Assembly (NCBI GenBank): GCA_945870325.1
Contig: CAMBRQ010000012.1
Location: forward strand, 1 to 62,855
Direction: 5' to 3'
DNA: 62,855 bases
Source of the DNA: an uncultured Dorea sp.
Lineage (GTDB): Bacteria > Bacillota > Clostridia > Lachnospirales > Lachnospiraceae
In this document: positions 35,915-45,316 of the stretch, piece after piece
Numbering within the stretch: position 1 is the stretch's first letter
How the letters are laid out: every line of letters begins with the position of its first letter
Made by a program: the position numbers and the translations under genes
The notes under the pieces: generated by a model
Told to the model about the DNA's origin: nothing
Databases searched by the model: none
The model's input: the letters and a program-made list of their open reading frames with translations, nothing else

Positions 35915-36182
35915 ATGATAAAAAACCCCGCCCCTAAAAGGGACGAGGTATAACCCGTGGTACCACCCTGATTCCTGCATCTCTTCACAATGCAGGCACT
36001 CATTCTTGCGTAACGTGCATCTTACGGCATTTCCTACTATTATTTTCAAAAATGCAGCTCACGTGGGAAATTCGATTACCATCTGAACCCAAGAAGACTT
36101 CCAGCCAGTGATCTCCTCTCTCTATCGGAAAATGGTTCTCTACTTACACGGTCATTGCTTTTATCTATCATTTCTATCTATA
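35915..36182 (-). promoter_or_regulatory. T-box leader of pheST
   Basis: Minus-strand reading shows the T-box sequence AGGGTGGTACCACGGGT (35969-35953), which pairs with the acceptor end of uncharged tRNA. The terminator follows, CCTCGTCCC-TTTT-AGGGGCGGGG and TTTTTT (about 35949-35921). Stem I includes GTAAGTAGAGAA and a GAATTTCCC segment with a TTC Phe codon as the likely specifier. Uncharged tRNA-Phe would favour read-through into pheST. Confidence 0.93.
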
Positions 36183-36188
36183 CGTTAT

Positions 36189-36243
36189 CGGGCATAGCCC
36201 GCCAGCCGAAGGCATGTATTACGGGATGCTCGAATGAGTATGA
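36189..36243 (-). repeat. Hairpin repeat (family 3), copy in the T-box 5' leader
   Basis: CGGGC-ATA-GCCCG, then GCC-GAA-GGC and ATGCTCGAATGAGTATG. The same three-part layout with changed but still pairing bases occurs at 57173-57229. It lies between the T-box promoter and stem I, so it is transcribed. Confidence 0.6.
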
Positions 36244-36253
36244 ATACCTAATT

Positions 36254-36281
36254 ATTGTACCATAAGTATTCCCGATGTCAA
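36254..36281 (-). promoter_or_regulatory. Promoter of the pheST T-box transcript
   Basis: Minus strand TTGACA (36281-36276), 16 bp, TACAAT (36259-36254). It places the family-3 repeat and then the T-box in the 5' untranslated region. Confidence 0.65.
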
Positions 36282-36336
36282 GAAATTCTTCCCTGATTTC
36301 CACAATTCCTCTCATATCATCCAGCCCGTATAACTG

Positions 36337-37173
36337 CTATTTTTTATTCCCCAAGAATATCTTATCGCCGACCAGCACATTCACTTCACCGCCAAGCAGA
36401 ATACAATACATGCAGAAATACAGCCACAGCATAATCAGCACAATCGTAGTAAGGCTTCCATACATATTGGAAAATCCTTTGAAAATATCCAGGTAAACAG
36501 AGAATATCCATGAAATAACCATCCACCCAATCGTAGCAAATACTGCTCCCGGCAACTGATTGCGAATCTTATCCTTTCTGTTTGGCAGGAATTTATAAAG
36601 GAACAGCAAGAACACAACCAAAACTGCGGGCGCAATGACCACTCTCGCCTCAATCAGCCGATCCGCCACATTCTCCAGAATCGGTATATGCTCCGCAATG
36701 AAGATATTCAACGTATTACCGAATACCGCCAGTACCAGCAACAGAATGATAACCAGAATAAACAGTACCGTATAAAAGGTAGCACGGATACGAAGCACAA
36801 TATAATTACGCGTCTCATTGCACTTATATACACAGTTCAGCCCGGATGTCACCGCAAGCACACCCTTGCCCGCAGACCAGAGCGCTACGATAATCGTAAT
36901 CGGGATGACTCCGGTTGACTGGTTATATACCTGGTTCACAATAGACGTGATCATAGAATCCACCGACGACGGGAATACCTGTATCACTGCCGTCATCACA
37001 TCTGCCTTGGTAACCGGCGTGTACTGCACCATGGTCAGAAGCAGCAGTATAATCGGAATCATACACAACATAAAGAAATATGCTGACTGAGCAGCATATG
37101 CTCCCACATGATCCGCCGATACATCTGCGGCTATATTCATAATCCTCTGGTAACTATCTTTTACTCTCTTCAT
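36337..37173 (-). CDS. YihY/BrkB family inner-membrane protein, 278 aa
   Basis: Six hydrophobic helices in the YihY pattern: QSAYFFMLCMIPIILLLLTM, VIPITIIVALWSAGKGVLAV, FYTVLFILVIILLLVLAVFG, PAVLVVFLLFLYKFLPNRKD, GAVFATIGWMVISWIFSVYL and TTIVLIMLWLYFCMYCILLG with GGEVN at the end. The family was once called ribonuclease BN in error; its true function is unknown. ATG 37173 follows TTGGAG; the 37239 start would add a basic extension without a ribosome site. Confidence 0.88.
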   Translation of the reverse strand: MKRVKDSYQRIMNIAADVSADHVGAYAAQSAYFFMLCMIPIILLLLTMVQYTPVTKADVMTAVIQVFPSSVDSMITSIVNQVYNQSTGVIPITIIVALWSAGKGVLAVTSGLNCVYKCNETRNYIVLRIRATFYTVLFILVIILLLVLAVFGNTLNIFIAEHIPILENVADRLIEARVVIAPAVLVVFLLFLYKFLPNRKDKIRNQLPGAVFATIGWMVISWIFSVYLDIFKGFSNMYGSLTTIVLIMLWLYFCMYCILLGGEVNVLVGDKIFLGNKK

Positions 37174-37294
37174 CTTATTCTCCAATACATTTGCTCTATA
37201 TTTTACCCGATTTTTCCCCGTTTGTCTATTGAAAAACACACTCTAATCAGTTACTATAAGTTGTATATAATATTACTTAAGGAAGGTATGAGCA

Positions 37295-37864
37295 ATGGAA
37301 CTCTTAAAAGAACGCATATTGAAAGACGGACTTGTTAAGCCAGGAAATGTACTGAAGGTTGATAGTTTCCTGAATCATCAGATGGATATCGACCTGATCA
37401 ATGAGATTGGCAAGGAATTCCGAAGACGCTTCCCCAGTGATAAGATCACAAAGATCCTGACGATTGAAGCCTCTGGAATCGGCATTGCCTGTATTGCTGC
37501 CCAGTATTTCAATGTACCGGTAGTATTTGCCAAAAAGGCACAAAGTATTAATATTGACGGAGATGTCTATCACACAAAAGTAGAATCATTCACCCACAAG
37601 AAGGTCTATGATGTCATATTATCCAAGAAATTCTTAAGCGCAGACGATCATGTACTGATCATTGATGATTTTCTTGCCAATGGCTGCGCCTTGCTTGGAT
37701 TGATCGATCTGATCCATGAGGCTGGTGCCAGCATTGAAGGCGCAGGAATCGTAATCGAAAAAGGATTCCAGCAGGGAGGAAAGATCATCCGTGACAGCGG
37801 AATCCATCTGGAGTCGCTGGCAATCATAGAATCCATGACTGATACAGGTCTGACATTTGCTTAA
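37295..37864 (+). CDS. xpt: Xanthine phosphoribosyltransferase Xpt, 189 aa
   Basis: Salvages xanthine to XMP using PRPP. The start [20 protein letters not shown] and the [20 protein letters not shown] block are typical of Xpt. The PRPP-binding loop is [20 protein letters not shown] and [20 protein letters not shown] supplies base recognition. GGAAGG lies 8 nt before the ATG. Only about 55 nt separate it from the divergent YihY gene, with TATAAT-like sequence but no purine riboswitch, unlike many Firmicutes xpt genes. A hairpin terminator follows. Confidence 0.95.
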   Translation: MELLKERILKDGLVKPGNVLKVDSFLNHQMDIDLINEIGKEFRRRFPSDKITKILTIEASGIGIACIAAQYFNVPVVFAKKAQSINIDGDVYHTKVESFTHKKVYDVILSKKFLSADDHVLIIDDFLANGCALLGLIDLIHEAGASIEGAGIVIEKGFQQGGKIIRDSGIHLESLAIIESMTDTGLTFA

Positions 37865-37932
37865 TCTTCCCACAATTTCAGATAAAAGAGAAAGTTTGTC
37901 AAAGAACCGATATCATTGATAACAAAGCATAA

Positions 37933-37975
37933 AAAGAGGGCTGCCGTTCAAACCCATGAACCTATAGCCCTCTTT
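37933..37975. terminator. Bidirectional terminator between xpt and the OCD-family gene
   Basis: AGAGGGCT ... AGCCCTCT with an inner GTTCA/TGAAC stem; A-run on the left and TTT on the right make it usable on both strands by the convergent genes. Confidence 0.8.
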
Positions 37976-38052
37976 CTTACTCCTTAAAAAATAATTTCTA
38001 CATACAATTCATCTTTATTGCGTTTATCAATTAGTTTTCGTATATGCCATAA

Positions 38053-39039
38053 TTATTTCCAGTCGATACCAACACCTGCTGCCACCGCCCTATCATAGAT
38101 CGTCTTTGCCGCCATAAGATCCTGTGTTGCAACACCAACCGTCTCGAACACAATAATCTCATCATCATTCTCACGGCCAACAAGTTCTCCTTTAATGACA
38201 CTTCCCAGATCTCCTGTAAAATCATCTTCTGTAATGATTCCCTCTTCCAACGGAATCAGAATATCACCCGACTCAGACAAGACTGCATCCTTAGAATCAA
38301 AATAAATCTTAGATGCTCTTGGAAGAATCGCCGGATCCATCTCCTGCATATGATGCTGATATGCGCCAACGCAACTGATTGTCGCACCTTTCTTAATCTT
38401 CGTCCCATCAAATACTGGTGTCGACGAAGGAGTAACGGTAATCAGAAGGTCTGCATCGTCAATTGCCTCATCCGAAGACTTGACTGCGGTAATCTTCGCT
38501 CCATAAGAAGCAAGTTCCTCCTGCATCTTCCTGGCAAACACTTCTGTACGGTCGTAATTCAAATCATATACGCGGACTTCTTCCAATTTTCTGGCTGCCA
38601 GCATAGCCTCAAGCTGAGTGGCTGCCTGTCCGCCTGTTCCAATCAAAGCGCCAATCTTACAATCTTTTTTGGCAAGCACATCAAACGCTGCTCCTGATGC
38701 CGCCCCGGTACGCATCTGCGTTACATAGGTTCCATCCAGCACTGCCGTTACGATGCCAGTCTTGCCATCAATCAACAATACCTGCGCCGGAGAAGACGGA
38801 AGCCCTTCATCAATATTATGTGGGAAGATATTAATAATCTTCAGAGATGCCGTATCCATCTCTTCCACATAAGCCGGCATGAATAAAAAACACCCTTCAT
38901 ATCTTGGCGCCTGGATATTGGTGCGAAGCGGCGCATCGCATTTCCCTTCTACCACCAATGTAAATGCTTTCTTATCCGCCTCAATCGCGTCTTTCATAGA
39001 AAATACCTTTTTAATGTCTTCCCGATTCAATAATAACAT
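38053..39039 (-). CDS. Ornithine cyclodeaminase/mu-crystallin family protein, 328 aa
   Basis: An NAD(P)-dependent Rossmann enzyme of the OCD/mu-crystallin/ketimine reductase family. The start MLLLNREDIKKVFSMKDAIE and SPAQVLLIDGKTGIVTAVLD with TYVTQMRTGAASGAAFDVLA match the substrate part; GALIGTGGQAATQLEAMLAA is the dinucleotide-binding GxGxxA motif; the C-terminal FETVGVATQDLMAAKTIYDR closes the fold. Members are ornithine cyclodeaminases, alanine dehydrogenases or imine reductases, so the substrate is open. It lies 53 nt after the IlvD/Edd gene, indicating an operon. Confidence 0.88.
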   Translation of the reverse strand: MLLLNREDIKKVFSMKDAIEADKKAFTLVVEGKCDAPLRTNIQAPRYEGCFLFMPAYVEEMDTASLKIINIFPHNIDEGLPSSPAQVLLIDGKTGIVTAVLDGTYVTQMRTGAASGAAFDVLAKKDCKIGALIGTGGQAATQLEAMLAARKLEEVRVYDLNYDRTEVFARKMQEELASYGAKITAVKSSDEAIDDADLLITVTPSSTPVFDGTKIKKGATISCVGAYQHHMQEMDPAILPRASKIYFDSKDAVLSESGDILIPLEEGIITEDDFTGDLGSVIKGELVGRENDDEIIVFETVGVATQDLMAAKTIYDRAVAAGVGIDWK

Positions 39040-39092
39040 ATTCTCATTCTCCTATTCTTTTCGTTTTCCCATCTATCTCTAATCGATAATTC

Positions 39093-40760
39093 TTAAGTAT
39101 ATTTTGCATCCAGCGGCCATGGCTGCATCGCCCCGCCTTCTTCTGCCGGTCGGCACATCTGGGCATAAATATTCAGGCATCCTTTCTGCTGCTTCAGTTG
39201 TGGCTGTACCCAATTTTTTCTCCTCTCTTCCAATTCTTCATCGGATACCAGCAGATTCACGGTTCCGCCAGGAATATCAATCTCAATCTCGTCTCCATTC
39301 TCCACCAGCGCGATTACACCGCCATCGTAAGCCTCTGGCGATACATGTCCGATAATCGCCCCAAAATTGAACCCCGAAAATCTTGCATCCGTGATAAGGC
39401 CACAACTCTTATCCAGCCCTTTGGCAATCAAAGCATCAATACTGAGCATCAATTCCTTCATATCCGGCGCCCCTTTACATCCTTCGTAACGAATCACAAT
39501 GATATCACCCGCGACAATCTCACCTTCCTGAATCGCAACGAATGCCGGATAATCTCCCTCATAGACCTTCGCTTTCCCCTTTATATATCTCACTTCATCA
39601 TAAACAGCGGTAGGTCTTACGATTGCACCCTTGCCGCAAAGATTGCCATACATAATCTTAAGCCCCGGAAGTTCGGATACCGGATTCTCAAGCGAGTGAA
39701 TCACTTTATTCGGCTTCGATTCTACTTTTGCAAGCATTTCTCCCCATGTCGTGCCATACATTCCCGGCGCATCCGTAAATATCTTGCCTTCCAACTGCTT
39801 CATCACCTGCATCACTCCGCCAGCATAGTGGAAATCAACGACCGTATAAGGACCACTTGGAATCACAGCATTGATACATTTGATCTCCTGGGCATATTTA
39901 TCAAAATCTTCATACGTAAGTTTGATTCCCATCTCATACGCATAGGCAAGCAGATGCAGCACCGCATTTGTAGATCCGGCAACCGCCATATCAAACATAA
40001 TAGCATTCAACAGAACTTCTTTCGTAATCAATTTGGATGGCCGCATATCCGTCTTCACCATCTCTACGATATATTTCCCGGCACTTCTTGCAAGCCGGAT
40101 TCTTGCGTTATCCGCCGCTGGTGTCGTCGCAGTTCCCGGGAGTACAAGATTCAGCACCTCGCCTAACATCTGCATCGTATTGGCAGTCCCCATGGATGGA
40201 CATGCACCATAGGATGGGCACACACTCTCTTCCAGGTCAAAAAGTTCGCTTTCTTTTGCACCGGAAAAACGAGCTGCATCAAGATCCGCTTCCACTACCG
40301 TCTTTCCACAGTACTGACCAGCCATCATAGACCCACCCGTCACCACCATTGCCGGTATATCGAGACGCATTGCCACAAGATAACATCCCGCAATAATAAG
40401 ATCACAGGAAGCAATCATTGCCAGTCCGTCAAAATGATGAACCCGAGATACGAACTCCACAGACATAGCCACGATATCACGCCCAATCTGTTCGTATTTC
40501 ATCTCATCACTTCCATTTGCAACATTCCCACAGGTTGCCGGAATCCCGAACTCCACCGGTACACCGCCTGCTGCCCAGATTCCTTCTTTGACCGCATCAC
40601 AGATTCTTCTTAAATGTGCAGTTCCCGGCGATCCTTCCATATAGGAGTTCGGCACACCGATATGCGGCTTTTTCCGGATATCTTCATCCGAATACCCAGC
40701 CGCTTTCATCATGACACGCCTGTGCGCCGCATCTGCTCCATTCCAATACTCCTTACCCAT
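39093..40760 (-). CDS. IlvD/Edd family dehydratase, 555 aa
   Basis: An Fe-S dehydratase of the dihydroxy-acid/6-phosphogluconate/sugar-acid family. Cluster Cys candidates are in PATCGNVANG, IASCDLIIAGCYLVAM and VCPSYGACPSMGTANTMQML; the C-terminal substrate loop is ITDARFSGFNFGAIIGHVSP. The GACPSMGTANTM form differs from classical IlvD (GACGGMYTANTM), and no other isoleucine/valine gene is adjacent, so a catabolic role on a sugar acid or hydroxy-amino acid is as likely as branched-chain synthesis. Grouped with an OCD-family gene and a divergent LysR regulator. Confidence 0.85.
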   Translation of the reverse strand: MGKEYWNGADAAHRRVMMKAAGYSDEDIRKKPHIGVPNSYMEGSPGTAHLRRICDAVKEGIWAAGGVPVEFGIPATCGNVANGSDEMKYEQIGRDIVAMSVEFVSRVHHFDGLAMIASCDLIIAGCYLVAMRLDIPAMVVTGGSMMAGQYCGKTVVEADLDAARFSGAKESELFDLEESVCPSYGACPSMGTANTMQMLGEVLNLVLPGTATTPAADNARIRLARSAGKYIVEMVKTDMRPSKLITKEVLLNAIMFDMAVAGSTNAVLHLLAYAYEMGIKLTYEDFDKYAQEIKCINAVIPSGPYTVVDFHYAGGVMQVMKQLEGKIFTDAPGMYGTTWGEMLAKVESKPNKVIHSLENPVSELPGLKIMYGNLCGKGAIVRPTAVYDEVRYIKGKAKVYEGDYPAFVAIQEGEIVAGDIIVIRYEGCKGAPDMKELMLSIDALIAKGLDKSCGLITDARFSGFNFGAIIGHVSPEAYDGGVIALVENGDEIEIDIPGGTVNLLVSDEELEERRKNWVQPQLKQQKGCLNIYAQMCRPAEEGGAMQPWPLDAKYT

Positions 40761-41005
40761 AGCACTTCCTCCTAATATACATTATTCTTTCTTCACGATA
40801 CCGAATGACAATTATTTATCTTTTGTGTATAATATATCTATAAAAAAATGAATTGAAAAAGTAATTGAAAATTGACGAACTGTTAAATTTCTTTAACATA
40901 TGTATGTGTTTTAGTACTTTTATGAACAAAACCATACAGTCGTCCAATTTTTTTTACGTTCCTGTTCATTTTTTATGACTATCATCTAACATTGATAAGA
41001 GGATA
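40761..41005. promoter_or_regulatory. Divergent promoter region, IlvD/Edd versus LysR gene
   Basis: The 245 bp between the divergent genes is A/T rich, with a TTGACG near 40874 and TATAAT near 40826. An inverted repeat GTTAAA-TTTC-TTTAAC lies around 40883-40897. LysR regulators usually bind such shared regions; the exact site is not determined. Confidence 0.4.
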
Positions 41006-41878
41006 ATGATTGTGGACAAATATCAGATTATTTTAGACGTCTGCGAGACGAAAAACATCTCGAAAACAGCAAAAAAATTAAATTATACCCGTTCCGCTGT
41101 CAGCCAGTGTATTAAGAATTTTGAACAGGAAATCGGACTTTCCATATTCAATCGTTCTAAAACCGGCATGGAACTGCTGCCAAATACGGAGTCAATCATC
41201 GAACAGCTTCGTATCATCTGCGACGCACAAAATCAGATACAACAGATTGCCTCGAATCTTACAAGCCTTGACAGCGGCTATATCCGCATCGGAACAATCC
41301 AAAGTATCTCTTACCATATTCTCCCAGATATACTACGGCTATTTTCCGATACATATCCGAATATCACATTTGACATTATAGTTCAGGATTTCCAGCCGCT
41401 GACAGACTCTTTGAACTCCGGACAATTAGATTGTATCTTCACCTCAAAATTTGCCATACCATCCGCAAACTTTGTTCCGATTATGAAGGATGAACTGATG
41501 CTGGCAACACCCAGGAATCATCCTTTGGCAGAAAAACTCTCCATCTCCCTGGCAGATATTGACAAGGAGGATTTCGTCCTTTCAGCCGATAAATTGGATT
41601 TTGAAACCGGAAAAATCTTCGAAATGAATAATATCCACCCTAAGATTCGATATCAATTAAACGAGGATTTTGCCGCACTCAAGATGGTGGAAAAAGGATT
41701 CGGCATTACAATTCTTCCAAAGTTATTGCTTCACAACGCACCGTTTGATGTATGTGTCAGATCCTTTACCGAACATTTTTCACGAGTACTTGGCGTGGCA
41801 TGGTCCAAAGATATTCCTCCATCACTTGCACTTTTGAAATTCCTTGACTATGTAAAAAAGTTAGAATTGTCACATTGA
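41006..41878 (+). CDS. LysR-family transcriptional regulator, 290 aa
   Basis: N-terminal winged helix with SKTAKKLNYTRSAVSQCIKN and FEQEIGLSIFNRSKTGMELL; the C-terminal effector domain starts around residue 88 (GYIRIGTIQSISYHILPDIL) and contains KDELMLATPRNHPLAEKLSI and ALKMVEKGFGITILPKLLLH. Divergent from the IlvD/Edd-OCD operon and probably its activator. ATG 41006 sits very close to AGAGG; the GTG at 41012 has better spacing and may be the true start. Confidence 0.88.
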   Translation: MIVDKYQIILDVCETKNISKTAKKLNYTRSAVSQCIKNFEQEIGLSIFNRSKTGMELLPNTESIIEQLRIICDAQNQIQQIASNLTSLDSGYIRIGTIQSISYHILPDILRLFSDTYPNITFDIIVQDFQPLTDSLNSGQLDCIFTSKFAIPSANFVPIMKDELMLATPRNHPLAEKLSISLADIDKEDFVLSADKLDFETGKIFEMNNIHPKIRYQLNEDFAALKMVEKGFGITILPKLLLHNAPFDVCVRSFTEHFSRVLGVAWSKDIPPSLALLKFLDYVKKLELSH

Positions 41879-41906
41879 TTCTTGCAAATGTACCGGTATA
41901 TCAGCG

Positions 41907-41944
41907 AAAGGGGCTATGATTCCTTCTGAATCTATAGCCCCTCA
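41907..41944. terminator. Bidirectional terminator between the LysR and SpoIID genes
   Basis: AAAGGGGCTA ... TAGCCCCT, loop about 18 nt containing GATT/AATC. It spans the SpoIID stop codon at 41932-41934. Confidence 0.75.
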
Positions 41945-43314
41945 ATTGTTATATCACAAAAGAACAACGTTAATATATCCACATAATTCTTTCCTTTTTT
42001 CGCCATCTCATTGGCCCCATTCTGGCTCATTCCAATCCCGTGACCATACCCGCCGCCTTCTATCACGAAAGCATCTCCTTCTCTTCGGATTGTAAAAAAT
42101 GCGCTTGGAAGTAACGCAGAACTGGGCACCGTCGTCCCATCCTGCTTGCAGATCTCATATCCACTGCCGCCAAAGGCTCTTCGAATCTTATTCTCCGTAT
42201 CTACTGTTACCGTCCCCTTGTCTCCTGTTGCACAGATCTGAAGCGCCACATCCCCAGGCCCGGTTTTCGTAACTTCCACACTCTGCAAGGTTCCGACATC
42301 CTTCCCCGTATTCAACCCTATCAGGTTCGAAAGCGTCTCCACCGGTACCACCGCCGTCCAACGATACCACGGCAGTTCTTTCTCATAGTCTCCATCTTCA
42401 TCTTTCACTTCCACCGCCTGAAGATACTGATTCCCCTCATTACCTGCCGTTCCCCATGCTTCCGGACTTGTAGTCCTTCCACAGGAAGTAGAATAATAAT
42501 AAGTTGTGGCAACCTGTCCCTGATACCGCACAACCTGTCCCGCCGTCTCCTTTACCGCCTGACTGGATGATTCCTGAGCCGGAGAGTTCCCATACACCTG
42601 ATAATCCGTGCTGTCATTCACATGTGCCTCGTATTCTGGGTACGCATAGTCCTGCATCTGCTGATAGGCATAACTTCTTGCACACACCACCTGGGCTTTT
42701 AACGCTTCTAATTCGTAAGATGCCGGCATCTCACTTGGCACCACCTTACATAGATAGGTCTCCACCGGCAATTCATTGATCACTGCAATTCCTTCCGCTG
42801 TAGTCCGAAGTTCCAGTGTTCCGGCATAAGACGGCGTTCCGTACCCTCTCTGTATACTATGTATAGCAACTTCCCCTCCGTCATGTGCACAGATACGTAT
42901 GCTGCCACTTTGGAATCTCTCGTCATCCGGTACAATCGCAAGCATCTGTCCGGCTTCTATCTCTTGTTGCTCCTCTCCACATGTAACGGTCAATCCAGTC
43001 TCTGAGGATAATACCACACTTGGATGTACAATGTTCGCATATCCATTCGTCATAATCAGCACTCTGATATTCGGATTGTCGATCTCCTGTTTCGGTTCCT
43101 GCACTTCCTCTTCCTTCTTCCTCTCTACCCTTTTATGTAGTTCAGGCTTTCCCGGCATCACTGCCGACAACAGGCTGCCGACAATTAGCAGGCTGACACA
43201 TACAAGCAATCCATATAGAAAGATACGCTCTCCTCCATACCGATTCCAGTTGTTCCAACTCTTCCATCTATTTCCAGATCTTCTATTCGTCTTCTTTCTG
43301 TAATATCTACTCAA
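41932..43314 (-). CDS. SpoIID/LytB-domain protein, probable peptidoglycan lytic transglycosylase, 460 aa
   Basis: An N-terminal cytosolic basic segment (MSRYYRKKTNRRSGNRWKSW) leads into one membrane anchor (IFLYGLLVCVSLLIVGSLLS) and a large outside domain. The SpoIID motif with the catalytic Glu is TYLCKVVPSEMPASYELEAL, then KAQVVCARSYAYQQMQDYA, TYYYSTSCGRTTSPEAWG and the C-terminal GYGHGIGMSQNGANEMAKKG. SpoIID cleaves denuded glycan strands during engulfment. Longer than B. subtilis SpoIID because of an N-terminal beta-rich region (about 75-160), so it may be a SpoIID-like vegetative enzyme. Confidence 0.88.
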   Translation of the reverse strand: MSRYYRKKTNRRSGNRWKSWNNWNRYGGERIFLYGLLVCVSLLIVGSLLSAVMPGKPELHKRVERKKEEEVQEPKQEIDNPNIRVLIMTNGYANIVHPSVVLSSETGLTVTCGEEQQEIEAGQMLAIVPDDERFQSGSIRICAHDGGEVAIHSIQRGYGTPSYAGTLELRTTAEGIAVINELPVETYLCKVVPSEMPASYELEALKAQVVCARSYAYQQMQDYAYPEYEAHVNDSTDYQVYGNSPAQESSSQAVKETAGQVVRYQGQVATTYYYSTSCGRTTSPEAWGTAGNEGNQYLQAVEVKDEDGDYEKELPWYRWTAVVPVETLSNLIGLNTGKDVGTLQSVEVTKTGPGDVALQICATGDKGTVTVDTENKIRRAFGGSGYEICKQDGTTVPSSALLPSAFFTIRREGDAFVIEGGGYGHGIGMSQNGANEMAKKGKNYVDILTLFFCDITIEGL

Positions 43315-43453
43315 TCTATCGATATCCTCTTGTCCAATGCTCTTTTCTCAATGTATGCTTTGTCCCGGTATAATATACCGTCATTTACTTTCGCATCACC
43401 ACTATCTCAGAAAATCATACTCCCAATGATATCCATCCCTAATAGTATATATT

Positions 43454-43677
43454 AAAAAGACAGCCGATAAACGACTGTCCTTCATCTTTTGTATGTCCCC
43501 CAAAATGCCGGTTTCTGTATTTTGACTCCTAGCCGTAGCCAGGTGGGTGTCCGCATCCGCTTTTCTGCCTTCCACTGCACGTTCGGAGGCTTGACATATT
43601 ACGGAGATATAAGAGTCCCGTTTAAAGTTTTGTAGGTTCAAAATTACAGAAGTTATCGAGCATCCCAGGTTGTTACT
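43454..43677 (-). ncRNA. Strongly promoted structured RNA, 6S RNA candidate
   Basis: A 224-nt transcript is framed by a near-consensus promoter and a rho-independent terminator (GGACAGTCG-TTTAT-CGGCTGTCTTTTT at 43480-43454). The long closing stem pairs TTCTGTAATTTTGA near the 5' end with TCAAAATACAGAA about 130 nt later, enclosing a large open region with an apical GCCTCC/GGAAGGC hairpin and a 3'-side CTGGCTACGGCTAG hairpin near GACACCCACCT. A rod with a central bubble and a terminator is the 6S layout. The 79-codon frame at 43402-43641 lies antisense-free on the same strand and is probably not translated. Confidence 0.5.
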
Positions 43678-43683
43678 GAGGAT

Positions 43684-43712
43684 ATTATAACCTATTTACA
43701 TAGAATTTACAA
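43684..43712 (-). promoter_or_regulatory. Promoter of the 6S-like RNA
   Basis: Minus strand TTGTAA (43712-43707), 17 bp, TATAAT (43689-43684). Predicted transcription start near 43677. Confidence 0.7.
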
Positions 43713-43756
43713 CTGCTTCTCTGAAAATCCAGAAAAAATGTATCATCTATGTACGA

Positions 43757-45145
43757 TTATTTTTCTTTTGCAAAATGCTCGCGCACCAGTTTCACAACAG
43801 TTCCTGATAACAAGAACAATGCAACTAAGTTCGGGATAGACATCAGTCCGTTACATGTATCTGCAATTCCCCAGATGATTCCGAGATCTACTGTTGCACC
43901 AAGAATTGCTACCAGTGAATAAACGATAAAGAATGGTTTTACAATCTTAGTTGAAAATACGAACTCAATACAACGTGCGCCATAAAGTCCCCATCCAAGA
44001 ATCGTTGAGAATGCGAAACAGCACATCGCAATTGCTGTAAAGATAGATACCCAGTTACCATAACTGGATGTAAATCCGGAGATCGTAAGTTCCGCACCTG
44101 CTGCTGCTCCCCACTCAATACCTTCGCCGCCAAGCAGGATTACAAGGGCTGTAAGTGTACAGATAACAATCGTATCAGCAAATACTTCAAAGATACCGAA
44201 CATGCCCTGTTTTACCGGCTGGTCTGTATCTGCACATGCATGAGCGATAGATCCGGTACCAATACCAGCCTCGTTAGAGAAGATACCACGTGATACGCCT
44301 CTTCTCATACTTACAAAGAGACTTCCTACCACACCACCTGTAAATGCTGATGGATTGAATGCACCAACAAAGATTGATTCAAATACTGCCGGTACAGAAC
44401 CAATGTGCATGAAAACAACTCCAAGAGCAAGGATAATATAGAAAACAGCCATAAACGGCACCAGTTTTTCTGTTACGCTTCCGATACGCTTCACGCCGCC
44501 AAGAAGCACGATTGCTACCAGAATAGCGATTACGATACCGATGATCAGATTAACCGTTCCTACCTGTCCATCCCCAATGATACCATAGTTAAGAAGGGCA
44601 GAATCAATGGATGCTGTAATGGTATTTACCTGAGTCGCATTACCTGTTCCCAATACAGTTAATGAACCAAGTGCTGCATAGATGACTGCCATCCAGTACC
44701 AATTCTTTCCAAGTCCATTCTTAATGTAATACATAGGACCGCCAACATAGTCGCCTTCTGCATTCTTCTCACGGAAGTGTACAGCAAGCGTAACCTCTGA
44801 AAACTTCGTACACATACCCAGAAGTGCAGATACCCACATCCAGAAAACAGCTCCCGGACCTCCGATTGCAATGGCTCCAGCTACACCCGCAATATTTCCC
44901 GTTCCTACGGTAGCCGCAAGCGCAGTACAAACTGCCTGGAATGGAGTAATACTTCCCTCTTTTGCCTCTTCCTTTGAGAAAATCTTTCCAATAGAATTCT
45001 TCAGTGCATACCCAAACTTACGGAATTGGATGAATCCGGTACGGCAGCTTAACACAAGCCCTACGCCAATGATGCAGACCATTGCTGGCACTCCCCAGAC
45101 AAAGTCGTTAATCGCTGAATTAACAGCCTCAATGGTTTGTAACAT
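43757..45145 (-). CDS. Alanine/glycine:sodium symporter (AGCS family), 462 aa
   Basis: A membrane transporter of about 11 helices. The family signature GTGNIAGVAGAIAIGGPGAV is in the first third, with VSALLGMCTKFSEVTLAVHF, GGVVGSLFVSMRRGVSRGIF and SNEAGIGTGSIAHACADTD. It imports alanine or glycine with sodium. The 319-bp upstream region holds the pckA terminator, the 55-bp repeat and A/T-rich sequence with ATATCAATTGTATACAATTT-type palindromic runs, but no clear riboswitch. Confidence 0.93.
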   Translation of the reverse strand: MLQTIEAVNSAINDFVWGVPAMVCIIGVGLVLSCRTGFIQFRKFGYALKNSIGKIFSKEEAKEGSITPFQAVCTALAATVGTGNIAGVAGAIAIGGPGAVFWMWVSALLGMCTKFSEVTLAVHFREKNAEGDYVGGPMYYIKNGLGKNWYWMAVIYAALGSLTVLGTGNATQVNTITASIDSALLNYGIIGDGQVGTVNLIIGIVIAILVAIVLLGGVKRIGSVTEKLVPFMAVFYIILALGVVFMHIGSVPAVFESIFVGAFNPSAFTGGVVGSLFVSMRRGVSRGIFSNEAGIGTGSIAHACADTDQPVKQGMFGIFEVFADTIVICTLTALVILLGGEGIEWGAAAGAELTISGFTSSYGNWVSIFTAIAMCCFAFSTILGWGLYGARCIEFVFSTKIVKPFFIVYSLVAILGATVDLGIIWGIADTCNGLMSIPNLVALFLLSGTVVKLVREHFAKEK

Positions 45146-45316
45146 AGTTTGTTCCTCTCTTTCATATTTTTGATAACGATACCTGTTAATCTAACAATAT
45201 CATATAATTCTCAAATTGTATACAATTGATATTTTTTAGTCATGAATGATATTTTTTGTACAATCTTTTATGATTTTTACAGCACATTCAACAAATTTTT
45301 CACAATAGAGAAACAT

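Noticed and set aside
37240-37294. Purine riboswitch for xpt
   Set aside because: Only 55 bases separate the genes and the purine-aptamer motifs are absent.
43402-43641. 79-codon frame beginning MNLQNFKRDSYISVICQASE
   Set aside because: It lies entirely within the promoter-to-terminator unit of the ncRNA, has no ribosome site, and its codons form the RNA stems. Treated as an untranslated frame.
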